From Shewanella seohaensis (GTDB lineage: Bacteria > Pseudomonadota > Gammaproteobacteria > Enterobacterales > Shewanellaceae), in NCBI RefSeq assembly GCF_025449215.1, contig NZ_CP104900.1:4340001-4404000 (forward strand): DNA of 64,000 nucleotides, written 5' to 3'. Shown one piece after another: positions 40,999 to 51,211 of the stretch. Positions within the stretch are counted from its first letter, which is position 1, and each line of letters opens with the position of its first letter. Under the pieces are notes generated by a model. The model was not told where the DNA came from. It saw only the letters and a list, made by a program, of their open reading frames with translations, and made no database searches. Position numbers and translations under genes: made by a program.

Positions 40999-41814
40999 TT
41001 ACGTATTTCGGTGCCAAAAGATCTGATGTTCGAGGGGCGGCGGCAAAGCGCCAAACCATTTTTGATAGAGCCGAGCAAAATCCCCCGATTCTTTGAGCTT
41101 TTCTAACTCGGCTTGCCAACGTTGCACCGTGTCGGCAGAGGTTCCTTTTGAGAATGCGAGATAAAGATGGATTTCGGCGATGACATACACAGGTTTGATG
41201 TCCGACTCCTTCGCACCGATATCTTGCAGTATATGCTTGACCGCCAAATCGGCCTGACACCAGAACCGCACCCGTGAAAACAACAACTGCTTTGCCGATT
41301 GCTGCGGAAAACTCGCCACTAATAGCGCATCGATACCCTGCTGTTGCAGCAGCTGCGCGCCGATAGACTCCCGATAAACACCGACAATCCCCGCCGCACT
41401 CACTTCAGATAATTGATTGATGCTAATAGGATCGTCAGCTCTGACGTAGAGGGTAATTTTACTGGTCGCTATAGGGCCAATAAAATCGAAATGGCTTTCC
41501 CGTTCATCGCTGATAGAAGTGGCAAACAGCAACACATTCGGCGCAGAACTCGCAATCGAGTAAGCTCGCGCCCAAGGTAGCACCTCGATTTTCTCCTGCT
41601 GTCCAAGGCGGGGCTGCAGCAGATTCACCAGTTCCACCCCAAAGCCTGTCGGCACCCCATCTTGCTCGAAGCTCATGGGAGGCCAAGCTTCTGTCACTAA
41701 CCGCACCGTCTCGGTTGCTGCTTCTGTTGCCGCAAAGCTAAGCCCTGAATAGCCTAATCCCATGCACAGTAGCAGGCGATAACAGTGTTTACTGAGGGTG
41801 GACAACATAGGCAA
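40999..41814 (-). CDS. Periplasmic solute-binding protein (SBP_bac_3)
   Basis: The 271-residue protein has a signal peptide (cleavage near FAA-TE), then VRLVTEAWPPMSFEQDG and GFGVELVNLL, the usual opening of family-3 amino-acid-type binding proteins. ISDERESHFDFIGPI and the C-terminal KLKESGDFARLYQKWFG complete the fold. No permease or ATPase gene is adjacent, so it may serve a distant transporter or act as a sensor. Stand-alone copies are common in Shewanella. Its 3' end abuts the GGDEF gene. Confidence 0.85.
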   Translation of the reverse strand: MPMLSTLSKHCYRLLLCMGLGYSGLSFAATEAATETVRLVTEAWPPMSFEQDGVPTGFGVELVNLLQPRLGQQEKIEVLPWARAYSIASSAPNVLLFATSISDERESHFDFIGPIATSKITLYVRADDPISINQLSEVSAAGIVGVYRESIGAQLLQQQGIDALLVASFPQQSAKQLLFSRVRFWCQADLAVKHILQDIGAKESDIKPVYVIAEIHLYLAFSKGTSADTVQRWQAELEKLKESGDFARLYQKWFGALPPPLEHQIFWHRNT

Positions 41815-41969
41815 GACCGAAGAGGAAACTTACTATCCATCATAGATCTAATTTACACACTGAAGAAAGCAAATTAAGGATTTGGCTAAATCCCCTTGGA
41901 ACGAAACTCGTCCCTAGTGGCATAAAACTGCTATCATAGCGCCATCTTATTAAGCCCAATGCCGCTTCC

Positions 41970-43145
41970 ATGTCGATCACCACTCCTAGCAATATTCCCG
42001 ATGCCGCCACCCTATCCCGTCTCGCTTTACAAATTAAGCATTGGGGAAAGGCGCTCGGATTTGCCCAAATAGGGATTTGCGACACCGACTTAACAGCGGA
42101 AGAAGCTAAGTTGCAAACCTGGTTAGATAAAGGATATCACGGGGAAATGGGTTACATGGCCACACACGGTATGATGCGTGCCCGCCCCCACGAGTTGCAC
42201 CCTGGCACAGTTCGAGTGATTTCAGCTCGGATGGATTATTTGCCGCCGGAGGCGGGGTTTGCCACTAACTTAGCCTCGCCGAATATGGGCTATATCTCGC
42301 GTTACGCAGGCGGCAGGGATTACCACAAACTCATCCGTGCCCGGTTAAAAAAGCTGGGCGATCAAATCAGTAGCGAGCTTGTCGCCTTGGGGTTCGATGC
42401 CGCCGACTTCAGGCCCTTTGTCGATTCGGCCCCAGTGCAGGAACGTCCACTCGCCGAAAAAGCCGGCATAGGTTGGACTGGTAAGCACTCACTTATCCTT
42501 AATCACGATGCGGGCAGTTGGTTCTTCCTCGGGGAATTGCTGATCAACCTGCCGTTACCCGTAGACATTCCGATCCAAGAAGACTGCAACACCTGCGTGG
42601 CCTGCATCACTTCCTGCCCGACAGGCGCCATTGTCGAGCCTTATACTGTGGATGCACGGCGCTGTATTTCTTATCTGACAATCGAATTGCAGGGTGCCAT
42701 TCCCGAGGAGTTTCGCCCCTTAATGGGAAATCGCATTTACGGTTGTGACGATTGTCAGTTGGTGTGCCCGGTCAATCGCGAGGCGCCGCTGACTCAGGAG
42801 AGTGATTTCCACATTCGGCCTAAACTCAAGCAGCCTGAACTGCTCACCTTGTTTGCGTGGAGCGAAACCGAGTTTCTTAAACAGACCGAAGGCAGCGCCA
42901 TTCGCCGTATTGGTCATCAGCGCTGGCTACGCAATATCGCCGTTGCCCTAGGCAATGCGCCGAGTTCTCCGCAAATCATCGCCGCCCTTGAGCAACGTAA
43001 AGCCCAAGCAGATGTCGATGATATGGTGAAAGAACATATCGACTGGGCCCTAGTGCGGCAACGTGCGGGCGGCTCACAAACCAATAACCGTAAAACGGAG
43101 CGACTGGTTAGGGTCATCCAAAAAGGCTTACCACGGGATGCCTAG
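41970..43145 (+). CDS. queG: Epoxyqueuosine reductase
   Basis: QueG reduces epoxyqueuosine to queuosine in the wobble base of certain tRNAs, using cobalamin and two 4Fe-4S clusters. The 391-residue protein has both cluster motifs: CNTCVACITSCP and CDDCQLVCP. It also has the conserved RYAGGRDYHKLIRARLKKL and DSAPVQERPLAEKAGIGW with its catalytic Asp. The length is standard. It is convergent with modE with a 17-base gap. Confidence 0.95.
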   Translation: MSITTPSNIPDAATLSRLALQIKHWGKALGFAQIGICDTDLTAEEAKLQTWLDKGYHGEMGYMATHGMMRARPHELHPGTVRVISARMDYLPPEAGFATNLASPNMGYISRYAGGRDYHKLIRARLKKLGDQISSELVALGFDAADFRPFVDSAPVQERPLAEKAGIGWTGKHSLILNHDAGSWFFLGELLINLPLPVDIPIQEDCNTCVACITSCPTGAIVEPYTVDARRCISYLTIELQGAIPEEFRPLMGNRIYGCDDCQLVCPVNREAPLTQESDFHIRPKLKQPELLTLFAWSETEFLKQTEGSAIRRIGHQRWLRNIAVALGNAPSSPQIIAALEQRKAQADVDDMVKEHIDWALVRQRAGGSQTNNRKTERLVRVIQKGLPRDA

Positions 43146-43162
43146 CATTTCAGCTTAATGCT

Positions 43163-43941
43163 TTAATTCATACTGGCAACAATCACTTGTGTGGCATCAA
43201 AACAGGCAAAACAAGGCTCACCAACTTTGAGCGTTTGAATGTCGGCCAATGGCATCACCGAATAGATAATCTCTTTAGCGCCAATCTCTATCGCTAACTC
43301 AGCCTTATCGGCAAGTTTAGTCACACTCAGTAAGTGCCCACTGACGCAGTTTTGCCCCGCGCTCTGGCATGCATCACGACTGGCCGTCACCGCGGGCGCC
43401 TTAAACAACAATAGAATCGATTGGTCCAAAGCTAACTGCAGACGCTCAAAACTGGCATGGGTCACTGAGATTTGGATCTGTTGCCCCCCGCCAATGTCAC
43501 CTTCAGGCTGTCATTCAAACCGAGTGGCTCAATGCTGTGGATACGCCCCGTTAATTGGTTGCGAGCACTGGTTTTAAGGGAGAAATGCGCCATCACATCT
43601 AACAAACTGTGCATATCGACCGAATCATCCAGCAACGCTGACAGCGCCATTTCCTGCACCTGCGAGGTGATGGAATACACCTTAAGTAAACGTTCACCAA
43701 ACTCGGTCAGTTTGGCACCACCACCGCCCTTACCACCCTTTTCGCTGCTGACGACGGGCTCGGGCATAGTGGTATTCATCTCATTTATCGCATCCCAGGC
43801 GGCCTTATAGCTGATCCCCGCCAACTTCGCGCCCTGGCTGATAGACCCAGTGTTAGCCACTTGGCGCAGCAAAGCTATCCGCCGAGGATTGGCGAAGGGT
43901 TTGTCCCCCAATGACAATGTCAGTAGTGCGTGTAAGTCCAT
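43163..43941 (-). pseudogene. modE: Molybdate-responsive regulator ModE, frame broken
   Basis: ModE binds molybdate and represses modABC. The N-terminal winged helix (43462-43941) has RIALLRQVANTGSISQGAKL, AGISYKAAWDAINEMN and GGGGAKLTEFGERLL, followed by most of the first molybdate-binding (Mop) repeat. One base added to the C run at 43484-43489 (G on the coding strand) leads into the second frame, SVTHASFERLQLALDQSILL. That frame has LLFKAPAV and the second Mop repeat to 43163. The restored length is about 259, close to E. coli ModE (262). It is divergent from modABC, whose promoter holds a ModE operator. Confidence 0.92.
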
Positions 43942-44093
43942 GTTCCTGCGCGCCTTAGCTTAAGTGAATACTATTGTCCCCGATCAATCTTGAGATACCA
44001 ATACGTACGGTCGGAATTCTCCGCCGAGGTATTAGCGTTTTCGCCAATAAACCGAGCCGAGATCACTAATTTACGTATCAGGACTTGAATGAC

Positions 44094-44117
44094 CGATATG
44101 TAGATTGGTATATATCG
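44094..44117. promoter_or_regulatory. ModE operator upstream of modA
   Basis: CGATATGTA-N6-TATATATCG is an inverted repeat with one mismatch. It matches the E. coli ModE consensus (CGnTATATA-N6-TATATAnCG) at nearly all positions. It ends 26 bases before the modA ATG and overlaps the expected promoter, fitting molybdate repression. Confidence 0.8.
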
Positions 44118-44143
44118 ATCACTTTTTATCACGGAGGAACACC

Positions 44144-44929
44144 ATGAGCTCGCTCAAAGACTTTATTCGTTTTACCACAGCCTCAGTCGTTGGCTTAGCC
44201 CTCAGTTGCAGCATCAGCTTTGCCGCAGACCAAGAACAAGTGACGGTTTTTGCCGCCGCATCCCTCACGAATGCGCTTAATGAGATTGGCCAGCAGTACG
44301 AAAAGGAACATCAAACGAAAGTGATTTTCTCCTTTGCCTCCTCCTCAACACTCGCCAAACAAATCGCTAATGGTGCGCCCGCCGATCTGTTTATCTCCGC
44401 CAACCAAAAATGGATGGATTACCTCGTCGAGGCCAAGGCGGTCAATGCCGATAGCCGCATTACCCTGTTAAAAAATACCTTAGTGCTGATTGCCGAAAAG
44501 AACAGCCCGGTAAACCAAGTCACACTGAACAGCGATTGGGATATTAAGGCCGCAGTCAATGGCAGCCGTTTAGCGGTGGGCGACCCTGACCATGTCCCAG
44601 CCGGACAATACGCCAAGCAAGCGCTTGAAAACCTCAACCTTTGGAAAACCGCAGAACCACTGCTAGCGAGAGCAAACAATGTCCGCGCTGCTTTAGCATT
44701 AGTGGAACAGGGCGAAGCCCCGCTCGGTATCGTTTACTCGACCGATGCCAAAGTCGCGCAAAAGATTAAAATTGTGGCGACCTTCCCCGCGACCAGCTAT
44801 AGCCCGATTGAATATCCCAGCGCCTTAACGAAGCAGGAATCCACTGCCAGTGCTAAAGACTTTAATCAATACCTTCAAGGCCCAAGCGCCACAGCAGTAT
44901 TTGAAAAATATGGCTTTGGAGTGAACTAG
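44144..44929 (+). CDS. modA: Molybdate ABC transporter, binding protein
   Basis: ModA captures molybdate (and tungstate) in the periplasm. The signal peptide (VVGLALSCSISFAAD) is followed by VTVFAAASLTNALNEIGQQY and FSFASSSTLAKQIANGAPAD, with the oxyanion-binding Ser residues. GDPDHVPAGQYAKQAL and LGIVYSTDA complete the family pattern. The open frame extends to 44105, but that stretch overlaps the ModE operator. ATG 44144 has GGAGG six bases upstream and is chosen. The stop shares one base with the GTG start of modB. Confidence 0.95.
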   Translation: MSSLKDFIRFTTASVVGLALSCSISFAADQEQVTVFAAASLTNALNEIGQQYEKEHQTKVIFSFASSSTLAKQIANGAPADLFISANQKWMDYLVEAKAVNADSRITLLKNTLVLIAEKNSPVNQVTLNSDWDIKAAVNGSRLAVGDPDHVPAGQYAKQALENLNLWKTAEPLLARANNVRAALALVEQGEAPLGIVYSTDAKVAQKIKIVATFPATSYSPIEYPSALTKQESTASAKDFNQYLQGPSATAVFEKYGFGVN

Positions 44930-45666
44930 TGCTGAGTGATGTTTTAGTAAGTGGCTCGCTGTTTGACGGGCCACTGCTCAGCGAATACGAAACCGCCGCG
45001 CTACTGCTGAGCCTCAAAGTCTCAGCGGTTGCCGTGCTGGCCAGCTTACCCTTAGGCATTTTATGCGCTTGGTTGCTGGCACGCGTGGAGTTCCCCGGTA
45101 AGGCTATCTTTGACAGTCTCTTGCATCTCCCATTGGTGTTGCCGCCGGTGGTGGTGGGTTACCTGCTACTCATCAGCATGGGGCGTCAGGGCGTCATCGG
45201 GCAGTGGCTATACAATTGGTTTGGGTTAAGTTTTAGCTTTAGCTGGCGCGGCGCGGCGCTCGCCGCCGCAGTGGTCTCCTTTCCTTTAATGGTCAGAGCC
45301 ATACGTCAATCCTTCGAAACCGTCGATATTCGCCTCGAACAGGCGGCGCGCACTTTGGGAAGTAGTCGCTGGCGAGTATTTTTGACCATCACCCTGCCTC
45401 TCACCTCGCCCGGCATAGTCTCAGGGATGATCATCGCCTTTGCCCGCAGCCTTGGGGAATTTGGCTCGACCATCACCTTCGTCTCCAATATTCCCGGCGA
45501 AACTCGCACCATTCCGCTGGCCATGTATTCCTTTATCGAAACACCGGGAGCGGAATATCAGGCTATGCGCCTGTGTATCATCTCGATAGTGATAGCGCTG
45601 GCCTCCTTACTCGCCTCCCAATGGCTCACTAAAAAGGCCCTCAAAAGAACGGCAAGTGTATGTTAA
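44929..45666 (+). CDS. modB: Molybdate ABC transporter, permease
   Basis: The 245-residue inner-membrane permease has five to six helices, LHLPLVLPPVVVGYLLL near the start and the coupling loop EQAARTLGSSRWRVFLTITL (EAA motif) facing the ATPase. GEFGSTITFVSNIPGETRTI is specific to ModB/CysT-type molybdate-sulfate permeases. GTG 44929 overlaps the modA stop by one base, and the end overlaps modC by seven bases. Confidence 0.95.
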   Translation: MLSDVLVSGSLFDGPLLSEYETAALLLSLKVSAVAVLASLPLGILCAWLLARVEFPGKAIFDSLLHLPLVLPPVVVGYLLLISMGRQGVIGQWLYNWFGLSFSFSWRGAALAAAVVSFPLMVRAIRQSFETVDIRLEQAARTLGSSRWRVFLTITLPLTSPGIVSGMIIAFARSLGEFGSTITFVSNIPGETRTIPLAMYSFIETPGAEYQAMRLCIISIVIALASLLASQWLTKKALKRTASVC

Positions 45667-46745
45667 ACATCAATATTGAAAAACAACTCGGCCAACTACA
45701 ACTCAAGGTGAACACCCAATTACCATTACAGGGCGTCACCGCCGTATTCGGCCGCTCGGGAGCGGGCAAAACCTCCTTGGTGAATTTGCTCGGCGGATTA
45801 ACCACACCGGATAAAGGCGAGATTAGCCTTGGCGACACACTATTGTTCAAGCATAAAACCGTTAATCTGCCCCCTGAAAAACGCCGAATTGGCTATGTAT
45901 TTCAAGAAGCGAGGTTATTTCCCCATTACAGTGTGAAGGGCAATCTCACCTATGGGATGCGTCATAAAACGCCTGAATTGTTCGATAAAGTGGTCTCGCT
46001 ACTGGGCATAGAAAAACTTTTAAGCCGCTATCCCAGCACGCTCTCCGGCGGCGAAAAACAACGGGTCGCCATTGGCCGTGCCCTACTCACCTCGCCGCAG
46101 ATGTTATTGATGGACGAGCCCTTAGCCTCCCTCGATTTACCTCGAAAACGCGAATTGCTGCCTTACCTACAAACCCTAGCGCAGGAATTAAAGCTACCGA
46201 TCGTCTATGTGAGCCACAGCTTGGACGAAATCCTGCAACTCGCCGACCATATGCTGGTGTTGCATCAAGGAAAAATGATCGCCCAAGGACCACTAACACA
46301 GGTATGGAATAGTGAACAAATGCGCCCCTGGGTGCCATTGCAGGAACTGAGTTCATTGCTGAGTGCCAGAATCGCCGAAAGACATCCTGATTATCCAATG
46401 ACAAGGCTGTTGATGGATGATGGCAATCAGCTCTGGGTCAGTGGCCAACTGCCGCCCACCCATAAGCAGTTAAAGGTGCGCATTCAAGCGAACCATGTAT
46501 CGGTTTGCACAGAGGAACCTAAAGGCTCGAGTATTCGTAACTTACTCAGAGGAAAAATAAAAGAGCTCTACCCCAGCGATAATGGCGAGCAAATTCAACT
46601 TAAAATTGCCCTAGGTAAAGACGAGCTATGGGCCAACATCACCCCATGGGCGCGAGATGAGTTACAACTAACTCCCGGCAAAAATATCTATGCCCAAATC
46701 AAAGGCGTGACAATGACGCAAATGGATATTGCCGAGTCTCACTGA
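45660..46745 (+). CDS. modC: Molybdate ABC transporter, ATPase
   Basis: The 361-residue ATPase has the Walker A FGRSGAGKTSL, Q-loop YVFQEARLFPHYSV, signature LSGGEKQRVAIGRAL, Walker B MLLMDEP and H-loop VYVSHS. A C-terminal Mop domain (about 290-355, SIRNLLRGKIKEL) follows, which in ModC can bind molybdate and inhibit uptake. It overlaps modB and is followed by a terminator, completing modABC. Confidence 0.96.
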   Translation: MLNINIEKQLGQLQLKVNTQLPLQGVTAVFGRSGAGKTSLVNLLGGLTTPDKGEISLGDTLLFKHKTVNLPPEKRRIGYVFQEARLFPHYSVKGNLTYGMRHKTPELFDKVVSLLGIEKLLSRYPSTLSGGEKQRVAIGRALLTSPQMLLMDEPLASLDLPRKRELLPYLQTLAQELKLPIVYVSHSLDEILQLADHMLVLHQGKMIAQGPLTQVWNSEQMRPWVPLQELSSLLSARIAERHPDYPMTRLLMDDGNQLWVSGQLPPTHKQLKVRIQANHVSVCTEEPKGSSIRNLLRGKIKELYPSDNGEQIQLKIALGKDELWANITPWARDELQLTPGKNIYAQIKGVTMTQMDIAESH

Positions 46746-46772
46746 ACAGATATTGAGAACGAAATAAAACAC

Positions 46773-46805
46773 AAAAAGCCGACTCTAGGTCGGTTTTGCT
46801 TTTTA
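46773..46805 (+). terminator. modABC terminator
   Basis: CCGAC-tctag-GTCGG is followed by TTTTGCTTTTT. The core also occurs in the terminator of tRNA-Leu at 61298-61324. Confidence 0.75.
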
Positions 46806-47020
46806 TGAACAATCGTATCGACAGAAAACTCGGCTGAAGACAAAACCAAGATATATCAGGCTAATCCATTGTAATAATAGGAGAACCTGAGGCGGGTTAA
46901 GTCCACTCTACATTAGACAATCTTGTCACATGAAGGATTAAACCCTTCATATGAGATTAACTTGGTTTATTTTTTCCTCATAGTATGAATCCATTCAAGA
47001 CAACCTATGGAATCATTACT

Positions 47021-47778
47021 ATGAATACTTTAAAAAAGCCATTATCACCACCCTCATCAGCAGTACATTGGCCACAGGTGCATACGCCGCTGAAACCAAA
47101 CAAGCAGAAGCAGTCGATGCAGCCGATATGACCCGCGCTTATTCTACCCTCTTCGTTGGTGCGAGTAACAATGGTGATGTCAAAGCATCGGGTTCACTCT
47201 CTTACCGTTATGAGAATGGTATGGAGTCTATGGTATCCCTTGAGGGCACTATGGACAAAGATGGCGAATACAGCGATAGCCGCCTGCAGTATTTCCACGT
47301 ATTCAACTTAGACAATCCAATTACGCCTCGAGTAGCCGTATCCCTTGACATCATTGACAACGAAACGGCAACGACAGCCGCCTTGGGTGCAATATCGATT
47401 TTCCGTACGCCAATTGACTCGTTAACTTTCTTTGCTCGCGCTGGAGTATTAACGGGTCAATATTCAGATGAAGCTATGGATAATTTTGGTGTCACTGATA
47501 ACAGCCTAGTCGGTGGAATGGGAGCGGTATATGCGGTATGGAAAGCTGGACAAGATGGTACCTATTTGGCCTTTTACCCTGAGTACACCTATTTAAATGG
47601 TGACATAACCTCATCCACCTTAAAAACGACGCTCATGGTAGCGACTCCTTTTAGTGCGGATAAAAAACGTTGGGGACAAATTAAGTTTGAAAAAACCACG
47701 GGCAGCATGAAATCTGACACCCTCAATATTGATGTTGATGAAACCCGCGTTTGGTTTAACTACAAGGTTTATCTGTAA
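47021..47778 (+). pseudogene. Outer-membrane protein of unknown function, frame broken at the 5' end
   Basis: ATG 47021 encodes a signal peptide only if one A is added to the A6 run at 47032-47037. The product then begins MNTLKKAIITTLISSTLATG and continues AYAAETKQAEAVD in the long frame (open from 47068). The mature part is about 225 residues of alternating Tyr/Gly-rich strands (SGSLSYRYENGMESMVSLEG, RLQYFHVFNL, TRVWFNYKVYL), suggesting an outer-membrane barrel. It ends in Leu rather than Phe. The restored length is 252. I do not recognise a family. It is followed by another outer-membrane-type gene on the same strand. Confidence 0.7.
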
Positions 47779-47883
47779 ACCTCACCTATTACCTCGCAGT
47801 TAGGTGGCCAGAGCTGATGCTCCGGCCGCTTAAGTTAATTCATCCAATTCCTCAATTTACAGAGTGTCGATGAGAGTCATCAA

Positions 47884-49568
47884 ATGAATTTACAAAAAAA
47901 TCATTTATCAAGGAAAACATCAATAACACTTGTTACTTTGACATCACTTTTACTTTTTATCTCATCGAGCAATGCCGCTAGTGATGTAACAAAAAACCTA
48001 GAAAAAACGAATCCAGATAGTATTAATGATCATGGCCAAAGCATTTTCATTAAATATGGTATTGATGAAAGCTTAATTAAACTTGGTCTAAGTTCGCTTA
48101 CAGCAGGAGAGCACCTCGTCGAGCATTCAACTCGGACTATCAAAACTGGTGATAAAGTCAGAACGTCTAGAATATTCTTAGTCAAAGAAACGGATCCCAA
48201 TGGGGATATTGATCTGCGTATTAAGTACAAAAAATCAGACTTTAATGATCGAGTCAATGCCGTTGATGAAATTGAACGTAATACAAGGACAGAATATCGC
48301 CTACGAGATTATGCACAAAGTTTCGACCCTAATACGGTGAGAGAGCTTAAACAAGACGATGATACTGTTATTGTAAAGTTTAATTATTCAAAATATGGCC
48401 TCCCACAAGATATTGCTTACTTCAGACATCTTCAAGTAGCGATTAAGGTGAAAGACAACCTACCAATCAATATGATAATAAAAAATTCAAAGCCATTTAA
48501 TTATGAAGGCTATCGAATTGAGTCATATGAGCAAACCATACAATTTAATCGACTCGATAATGGCCGAGTGATTCTTTCACAAAAGGATATAAAAATAACA
48601 GGAAACTCAGCAAATGAACCACTCGAAATCAACATATCTACCATACCTGTAGCGCTTTACGACGATGCCGATGGTGTAGTTATTCTTCATCAAGAATTAC
48701 TCTCTGAAGTGTCAGATCCACGAATCCAAGAAGAGCGAGTCAAACTCGATAGGTTATTTCCACTAATGGGAGATGTGGTACGTCAAAAGGGCATAGACAT
48801 GCCCCTTCCATACGGATTGTCTATCTCCTATCGCAACCAAGAAATGGATGTTCCCTTTGATAACTTTAATATTATGGGGATAACACTTAATGAAATATTT
48901 GATCCAACTCAATCTTTCGGAGTCGTCAATGCTGAAAGTATTTCTTTAAGAGGAGATATTAATATTCTTCCGTTTTGGAACGTATTTGGTGTAATTGGTA
49001 AAGTCAGTATCGATGCGAATGTGGATGCACAATACACGGGTAAAGCGGGAGAGATGATTAAAGATAAGCTCAATGAAAAATTACCTGGACTTGGCTTTGT
49101 ATTTTGTAAAGAGTTAGTACCCGCCATGTGTAACCCAGCAACTATCCATGTACCTCTACAACTAGATTATGATGTGGTAGGGATAGGTACTACACTATCT
49201 GTGGGTTACAAGGAATTTTTGCTTCTATCACAGGAACATATACCACGACTCGTTTAGCTGGAAATGATAACTGGGGTAAGCCTATCGTCACTATTCAACC
49301 AATGCTAGGCTATCAATTCGCCGATTATCGCGCACAGTTGTTCATCGGCGCAGAATATCAGGGCTTAAGATCTACCATGAGCGGAACCATTGATAGTTTG
49401 GAAATAGCTGGTCAGCCCTTTAGATTTGATGTTGGCGTGAACTTAGATGAGTGGGCATATTTAATCGGCTTTAATAAACAGTTTAGTAAAAATTACAATA
49501 TGACCCTACTTTATAATAAAGGGGAGACACGTAATTCATTAACACTTAATTTTAGCTATCGGTTCTAA
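47884..49568 (+). pseudogene. Exported protein with C-terminal barrel-like region, frame broken
   Basis: The first frame (to 49257) encodes a signal peptide (SITLVTLTSLLLFISSSNAA) and about 400 residues with beta-rich patterns. Two cysteines lie close together (FVFCKELVPAMCNP). One G added at GGG 49203-49205 continues as GLQGIFASITGTYTTTRLAG and MLGYQFADYRAQLFIGAEYQ to SLTLNFSYRF at 49568, an outer-membrane barrel end with terminal Phe. The restored length is 561. I do not recognise the family. The gene is AT-rich compared with its neighbours, and its stop lies four bases from the convergent porin gene. Confidence 0.7.
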
Positions 49569-49572
49569 AAAA

Positions 49573-50791
49573 CTAAAAAGTAACACGCAACTTCAGTGCC
49601 GCTAGATAAAGGTTATCTTCGGTATTATTATGGGATGGATGATGAATCCATTGGATACTGGGCACTAGAAGTATATGCTTATAGAGTTGCCATTTGTAAT
49701 AGGTTTCCAGTAAATACTGATCGCGATCGTTATTAGCCGTTTGTCCCCAACTGATACCCACACCCACAAAATCACCAGTCTGACTTATTGTATAGCCAAT
49801 GCCTGTACTCAGTGTTTTTTGCTGAAAACTAACACCACGATCAGCAATTCCGAAACGTAAAAAGGGTAACCATTGGCCAAAACGCTGACTTAATGTTGCA
49901 GTAGCCCCCAATCACTTGGAATACCAGCTTCTTTTCGCTCATCCGCATGCCATAAAGTGACATGAATATTATTGGCCCATCGCTCATCCCAAGAACCAAT
50001 ACGCCCAAACTCTAAGTGAGACAGGTGCTCCGAGGTATTAAAGAAGCTATCGAAGGCATCCTCAGGCCGATGTGGATTACCATTGATATCGGAAATACTG
50101 CCTGTAATGTAATAATTACTCGGCATTAACCAACGACCCGCAACACCTAAACCTTGCGCAGGTGTTGGAATCGTTGGATTGGTTGCAAATGCTAGGTTAT
50201 TAAATTCAGTCCAAACATTTATCAAACCATAAACATCGAGGAAGTCAGCAACGTCAATGATACCTGCGATGTAACCAAACTCATTGTTTTTAAAGCTTTG
50301 CCCCCAATAAAGGTTTGTCAACACGGACTTTTTATCACTGAAAGTGGGGCCACTCACACCAGAGACCCCCGCCGACGGCAAAAGTACTTGAGGACTCAAT
50401 GTTGTGCCGATGCGGTGACGATTCTCCACTTTAAAAACTAACCGACCAGGTGCACTCGATTCTGCATCTAAATTCCACGTCCCATATAAGCGTAACGCGC
50501 CCCCAATAGCGCTGGTCTCTGAAGGACTACTATTCAACTGTTGTGCAAGTACCTGATAATCTGCAGCTAAAGATAAATTATACTCAGCGAAAGATGGGAT
50601 GCTTGGCCAGCTAGGATGCTCAGACTTTCTGATGTATTCAATTTCCTTTAGCTGACTTGGCACAGAACTAGGCCCGAGATCCAATTCTGGTTGAGTGGAG
50701 TCTACAGTTTCAGAGCAGACTGGCGCGGAACAAAAAACGACTAACATAAGGAAAAGAGGAAAAGAGGAAAAGGCTTACTCGTAATATCCAT
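49573..50791 (-). pseudogene. OprB-like carbohydrate-type porin, frame broken
   Basis: The larger frame (49890-50747) and the last frame (49573-49911) join when one G is added to the run at 49905-49909 (SDWGATATLSQRFGQWLP). The joined protein ends LYLAALKLRVTF with terminal Phe. GALRLYGTWNLD, NLYWGQSFKNNEFGYIAGII, GLGVAGRWLMPSNYYITGSI and GVGISWGQTANN match the OprB porin pattern. The best ribosome site (AAGGTGAT) precedes ATG 50791, which would supply the start of the signal peptide (MDITSKPFPLFLFSL). That ATG is also out of frame with the rest, next to an AAAAGAGG tandem repeat. Without it the start is ATG 50747 with a truncated signal. Confidence 0.78.
50750..50773. repeat. Octamer tandem repeat at the 5' end of the porin gene
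   Basis: AAAAGAGG occurs twice in a row plus a partial copy, inside the putative signal-peptide coding region on the minus strand. Removal of one eight-base unit, or addition of one base, would put ATG 50791 in frame with the porin. Confidence 0.6.
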
Positions 50792-51211
50792 TGCTTTATC
50801 ACCTTGTGAATAATGGGGACACTACAACCAGTTATCTACCTGAAATATAAAGTCTTATATGCCGAAGAGCTTGCTATCACTTCGCTACATTCGCCATCAA
50901 ACTAGAAAAGGTAAGACACCAAACGCCGTTTAATTTATCAAGCGAGAAACACCTTTGACAACAAATGATAGCAAAACCAACATTATTTAAACTTATAACT
51001 TGATATCAATATAAGTGCCAAAAATATTGGTACTCCCCTTTAAAGTTGTGAAATGCCATGTGCGAACCCAGAATCCAAGGCTTGAACGGTTAAGTTGATT
51101 TCGTGGATTACAGTTTGAATGCGTTGGCCTGGCGCCTCTTAAGCGTATGAATTAAAAAATATATACAAGTTGTTCATCGTTAAGAAACACCACGCCATTT
51201 GCCATTAGTGC
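50792..51211. other. Gene-free interval, porin / subtilase
   Basis: About 420 AT-rich bases lie between the porin start and the end of the subtilase gene. I see no open frame with family resemblance, no RNA gene and no clear terminator for the subtilase. Confidence 0.5.

Noticed and set aside
40897..41260. Small frames across the GGDEF / solute-binding protein junction
   Set aside because: Both neighbours are well-supported genes that end one base apart; the extra frames have no support.
46915..46965. ATGAAGG-N7-CCTTCAT hairpin as a terminator
   Set aside because: No T-run; it lies upstream of the outer-membrane gene and could at most be an operator.
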